Assembly (NCBI GenBank): GCA_030668465.1
Contig: DAOUTX010000040.1
Span: 1-8,330 of the forward strand
Length of the DNA stretch: 8,330 nucleotides
Source of the DNA: Atribacterota bacterium
GTDB lineage: Bacteria; Atribacterota; Phoenicimicrobiia; Phoenicimicrobiales; Phoenicimicrobiaceae
Direction: 5' to 3'
The notes under the pieces are model-generated. The model had not been told where the DNA came from. It was given only the letters and a program-made list of their open reading frames with translations, and ran no database searches. Position 1 is the first letter of the stretch, and each line of letters begins with the position of its first letter. The translations under genes were made by a program, and so were the position numbers. Shown here piece by piece: positions 6,004 to 8,330 of the stretch.

Positions 6004-6771
6004 ATATCTATAAAAAAATATTTTAGAATTATATTCGTAGCATTACTATTATTACTCTTTTGTTTCCCTCAAACTGCTTTACTGCAAACAACTTCTGTCG
6101 AATATATCTGTGGTGGAACAGATTATGAAACTCCTGTATATGTGATTAAGACTGATTATAAAAAACCGGCGATAATGATTGTAGCCGGAATACATGGAAA
6201 TGAAAAAGCCGGTATCAAAGCTGCCGAATATTTAAAAGACAATCTACACATTGAAAGAGGGACTTTGATAATTATACCGAAAGCAAATATTTTAGCCTGC
6301 GAAGAAAACGTAAGGTGTTTCCCCCCGGAAATTAATTTGAACAGAATTTATCCCGGGAATCCTCAGGGAAATTCTGTAGAAAAATTAGCTTATGAAATAT
6401 TTAGTCTGATGAAAAGATATGATATCGGTCTATTGGTTGATTTACACGAGTCGATAGAATTTTACAGGAAGAACCCTAAAAATTATGGCCAGACTATAGT
6501 TATAGATTCTGGTGATGATTACTTATTTGAGTTGAGCTCTTTTCTGGCTGAGGATATGAACAAAGGGATTATCGAGGATGGCAATAAATATCAGGTTTTA
6601 GTGGATCCTATCAAAGGAAGTACTGCTTATTGCGCCTATTATCAGCTTGATATTCCTGCTTTAACTTTTGAAACCTGCAGGAAATTACCCTTATCCTTCC
6701 GGATAGGAGAGCAGATTAAGTTTGTAAAGATAATACTAACTAAATGGAACATGCTTGCAGTCCAGAGATAA
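6001..6771 (+). CDS. Exported M14-type zinc hydrolase, AstE/AspA-like (succinylglutamate desuccinylase/aspartoacylase family)
   Basis: The 256-aa product starts with a signal sequence: basic residues (K5, K6, R9), a hydrophobic core at 10-22 and a polar stretch after about residue 25, so it should be secreted or membrane-tethered. The mature part carries the zinc-site pattern of M14 carboxypeptidase-like enzymes: GIHGNE (63-68; ligands H65, E68), NLNRIYPG (112-119; substrate-binding R115), LVDLHES (145-151; third ligand H149) and LTFETCRKLPL (221-231; catalytic E224). Overall it looks most like the AstE/AspA branch (PF04952), but that branch is usually cytoplasmic, so the export signal argues against arginine or N-acetylaspartate catabolism. 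Cleavage of a periplasmic or extracellular peptide, possibly a cell-wall peptide as by MpaA-like M14 enzymes, is an inference. It appears to be transcribed alone and converges with the foldase gene. Confidence 0.87.
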   Translation: MISIKKYFRIIFVALLLLLFCFPQTALLQTTSVEYICGGTDYETPVYVIKTDYKKPAIMIVAGIHGNEKAGIKAAEYLKDNLHIERGTLIIIPKANILACEENVRCFPPEINLNRIYPGNPQGNSVEKLAYEIFSLMKRYDIGLLVDLHESIEFYRKNPKNYGQTIVIDSGDDYLFELSSFLAEDMNKGIIEDGNKYQVLVDPIKGSTAYCAYYQLDIPALTFETCRKLPLSFRIGEQIKFVKIILTKWNMLAVQR

Positions 6772-6792
6772 TCCCGCACTCGAAGGGAATTA

Positions 6793-6820
6793 GTAAGGGG
6801 CGGATGAATCCGCCCCTTAC
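6793..6820. repeat. Perfect GC-rich palindrome between convergent genes
   Basis: GTAAGGGGCGGAT (6793-6805) and ATCCGCCCCTTAC (6808-6820) are exact reverse complements around a 2-nt centre (GA). It is strikingly GC-rich against its surroundings. It lies 21 bp after the M14-type gene and 42 bp from the end of the opposing foldase gene. There is no T-run on either side, so it looks more like a dispersed REP-type palindrome than a classic terminator, though it could block transcription from both sides. Confidence 0.8.
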
Positions 6821-6835
6821 AGGAAATAGAAAAAA

Positions 6836-6860
6836 TGACAAAGAACCGTCCCCTGGTGCG
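6836..6860 (-). repeat. REP/RAYT-type sequence GGGGACGGTTCTTTGTC
   Basis: Read on the minus strand, 6860-6836 contains CACCAGGGGACGGTTCTTTG followed by TCA. From general knowledge, GGGGACGGTTCTTTGTC-like words are widely dispersed in clostridial and related genomes, often near Y1 (RAYT/IS200-like) transposase genes. Only one copy and no transposase are present here. It starts 3 nt beyond the foldase stop codon, so it would be part of that mRNA's 3' UTR. Confidence 0.55.
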
Positions 6861-6862
6861 TT

Positions 6863-7975
6863 TTAATTATCCTGGGAAGTGTCCTTAACTCCTTCGGTTT
6901 CTGTTACTTCTTCTGAAATTGTCTCTTCCGAGGTTACTTGCTCTGTAGAGTCTGATGGTTGGCTCTCTTCTGCAGAAGATTTTAATGATTCAATTTCCGC
7001 GTCAAAATCGTAATTAATAACAATATTAGCCTCTTCTTTTAATTTAGATATTAAAGCTGTGATTGCCTCATTTTCTCTTTGGCTTCTAAGAATATTACTA
7101 ATTCGTTCTTTCGCTTCTTCAAAGGTAGGAGAATATTCTTCTTTCTTCTCTTCGCATTTAATAATATGGTATCCAAATTGTGTTTGGACTACTCCGCTAA
7201 TCTCTCCCGGTTGCAAAGAGAAAGCAGCATCTTCAAATTCTTTCACCATCTGACCTATGGCAAAAAAGCCCAGATCTCCACCGCTTGGTGCAGAAGGTCC
7301 TATAGATTTTTCTTTGGCTAATTCTGCAAAATCGGTAAGTCCCTCTTTGAGTTGTAGAAGAAGATTATTTGCCTCTTCTTCAGTTTCAACCAATATATGG
7401 CGGGCGTGAACTTGCTCGGGTTCAAGGAAACTTTCCTTATTTTCATTGTAATATTCTAATAATTCCTCATCGTTAACGCTTACCTGGTTTTTGGTTTCTT
7501 CTAAAATAGAATTTATCATTAATTGTCTTTTTATATCCTCTTTGAGTCGGACGAGGGTAATATTATTTGCTTTTAAGGCTTCATCGAATTCTTCAGGAGA
7601 AGAGAAATTATCCTTTATCTTGTCAATTTCTAAATTTATCTCATCATTGGAAATCTTAACCTTCTCTTTTTGAGCTTGCTGATATATAAGTTCATAATCA
7701 ATTAATTGGTCTAATATATTCTTTTTAAAAGAAACAATGGCAGATTGATCTAAGCTGGAAAGAACAGTATCATCATATTGAGAGATCGCGTTTAAAAAAG
7801 CGTTTTGCAGCTGGTCAGAAGTAATGCCCGATTCATTTACTTCGGCAATATAATAGGTTTGACTCTGGCCGCCGGAGGATCTGTATTGGCCTAAGCCATA
7901 AAAAATAGAAATGCCAAAAAAGGCAACCAGTGAAATTATTATGAATTTCATATTTTTTCTTAATATTCGCAACAT
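6863..7975 (-). CDS. Membrane-anchored SurA/PrsA-like peptidyl-prolyl cis-trans isomerase (parvulin)
   Basis: This 370-aa foldase has a basic N-terminus, one hydrophobic helix (about 11-28) with no lipobox cysteine, a SurA_N-like helical chaperone region (about 42-175), then a parvulin rotamase domain (about 188-275). The rotamase is recognised by VHARHILV (189-196), GGDLGFF (232-238), FEDAAFSLQPGEIS (247-260) and FGYHIIK (267-273). The last 45 or so residues are a Ser/Thr/Glu/Asp-rich, probably disordered tail. It should fold exported proteins outside the membrane. Without a lipobox it is not a typical PrsA lipoprotein; SurA or PpiD-like tethering by an uncleaved signal anchor fits better. 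An AAGGAG lies 14 nt before the ATG, longer than usual, but an in-frame TAA two codons upstream excludes an earlier start. Transcribed alone from its own promoter. Confidence 0.92.
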   Translation of the reverse strand: MLRILRKNMKFIIISLVAFFGISIFYGLGQYRSSGGQSQTYYIAEVNESGITSDQLQNAFLNAISQYDDTVLSSLDQSAIVSFKKNILDQLIDYELIYQQAQKEKVKISNDEINLEIDKIKDNFSSPEEFDEALKANNITLVRLKEDIKRQLMINSILEETKNQVSVNDEELLEYYNENKESFLEPEQVHARHILVETEEEANNLLLQLKEGLTDFAELAKEKSIGPSAPSGGDLGFFAIGQMVKEFEDAAFSLQPGEISGVVQTQFGYHIIKCEEKKEEYSPTFEEAKERISNILRSQRENEAITALISKLKEEANIVINYDFDAEIESLKSSAEESQPSDSTEQVTSEETISEEVTETEGVKDTSQDN

Positions 7976-8033
7976 AGTTTATTTTAAATCTCCTTTTAAT
8001 TTAGTAGGGTAACTAATAATCGATACTGAATTA

Positions 8034-8074
8034 CTATACGCTCTACGCTATTTTTATTCACTAACGACTAGTTT
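8034..8074. repeat. Heptamer array, CTAACGA family (copy 3, degenerate)
   Basis: Units CTATACG (8034), CTCTACG (8041), CTATTTT (8048), a 6-bp TATTCA (8055), then CTAACGA (8061) and CTAGTTT (8068). The segment from TATTCA onward repeats the end of the arrays at 987-1021 and 5879-5913. It lies within the leader transcribed from the foldase promoter. Confidence 0.65.
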
Positions 8075-8080
8075 GTATAT

Positions 8081-8109
8081 AATATAATATTGTAGAGAGG
8101 TTTTGTCAA
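8081..8109 (-). promoter_or_regulatory. Sigma70-type promoter of the foldase gene
   Basis: On the minus strand a perfect TTGACA (8109-8104) is followed after 17 nt by TATATT (8086-8081). Transcription would begin near 8074, giving a leader of roughly 100 nt that starts in the CTAACGA-type array. Confidence 0.82.
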
Positions 8110-8118
8110 ATTTATAAT

Positions 8119-8154
8119 TCGTATCGCGTATCGAGTATTGCGTATTGCGTGAAA
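8119..8154. repeat. Heptamer array, CGTATCG family (copy 3)
   Basis: Units CGTATCG (8120), CGTATCG (8127), AGTATTG (8134), CGTATTG (8141) and end unit CGTGAAA (8148). It is the longest member of this family in the window, closes with the same unit as 4288-4294 apart from the last base, and lies 10 bp upstream of the foldase -35. Confidence 0.78.
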
Positions 8155-8240
8155 GAGAAAGAAAAGGCACAAGAGATAAAAGAAGGGAGGAAAAACAGAA
8201 ATAATAAATATTGTAAAAAAAGTTGTTAGCTAAAAAAGAC

Positions 8241-8271
8241 TTGACATAAGTTTTAGATAATATAATAATAT
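8241..8271 (+). promoter_or_regulatory. Candidate rightward promoter for a gene beyond the window
   Basis: A consensus TTGACA (8241-8246) precedes overlapping TATAAT-like hexamers; the spacing is 16, 17 or 19 nt for TAATAA, AATAAT or TAATAT, but only 14 nt to the perfect TATAAT (8261-8266). A second similar segment beginning CTTGATA (8302) follows. The -35 is good; the exact -10 is uncertain. Confidence 0.45.
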
Positions 8272-8330
8272 AGAAGTTTTATACTCAGTATTGATGAATT
8301 TCTTGATAAATTTTTAGTTGTATTATATAA

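Larger units (their letters stand above)
7976..8330. other. 355-bp intergenic region at right edge, promoters and repeats, no gene seen
   Basis: It contains the foldase mRNA leader (about 7976-8074), its promoter, two heptamer arrays (8034-8074, 8119-8154), a purine-rich stretch with an orphan GGGAGG (8187-8192 region), and a TTGACA-led AT-rich segment near the right edge. No start codon follows the GGGAGG at a usable distance, and no open frame of gene-like composition is visible. Confidence 0.65.

Noticed and set aside
6793..6820. Classic rho-independent terminator
   Set aside because: The hairpin is strong but neither strand has a T-run after it, so a repeat element is the safer description.
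7059..7673. Plus-strand open frames inside the foldase gene
   Set aside because: All are antisense to conserved rotamase and chaperone-domain codons and show no protein-like motifs.
8180..8215. GGGAGG as a ribosome binding site for a small gene
   Set aside because: No ATG or GTG follows at usable distance; the nearest TTG is followed at once by TAA.

Overview
The window is an AT-rich bacterial chromosome segment with long AT-rich intergenic spacers that are full of short repeats. It holds seven protein genes that look intact or nearly so, one of them (HD-GYP) cut by the left window edge, plus one tRNA. Gene content (HD-GYP, a COG2509-type flavoprotein, SurE, Pcm, a VanW/G5 protein, an exported M14-type zinc enzyme, a membrane-anchored parvulin) fits an anaerobic, clostridia-like or Atribacterota-like bacterium. 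That placement is an inference from gene content and composition; no marker here settles the phylum.

Layout. 1-488 (+): C-terminal part of an HD-GYP cyclic-di-GMP phosphodiesterase. 489-1035: a 547-bp spacer with a long near-perfect inverted repeat (587-654), a rho-independent terminator (666-706), an AT-rich interrupted palindrome (848-930) and two heptamer arrays. 1036-4120 (+): a compact four-gene operon of a flavoprotein, surE, an unrecognised 71-aa two-helix membrane protein and pcm. 4133-4205 (-): tRNA-Gly(CCC) with a well-formed sigma70-type promoter. 4428-5786 (+): a membrane-anchored VanW-family protein with a TTG start. 5787-5966: a spacer built almost entirely of 7-bp and 8-bp repeats. 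6001-6771 (+): an exported AstE/AspA-like M14 metalloenzyme. 6793-6860: a perfect GC-rich palindrome and a REP/RAYT-like sequence between convergent genes. 6863-7975 (-): a membrane-anchored SurA/PrsA-like peptidyl-prolyl isomerase with a clear upstream promoter. 7976-8330: two more heptamer arrays and a possible rightward promoter for a gene beyond the window.

How the genes relate. The surE-pcm pairing is a classic stress and survival arrangement: SurE is a nucleotidase and Pcm repairs isoaspartyl damage. VanW, the M14 enzyme and the foldase all act at or outside the membrane, so the right half is enriched in envelope functions, but spacing and orientation show they are separate transcription units.

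The most unusual signal is not a gene. At least eight intergenic stretches are arrays of degenerate 7-bp units, with exact unit words reused between spacers several kb apart (CTAACGA and CTATTCA; GCGTATC and GCGTGAA). I see no CRISPR array, complete insertion sequence, prophage or recognisable defence system.
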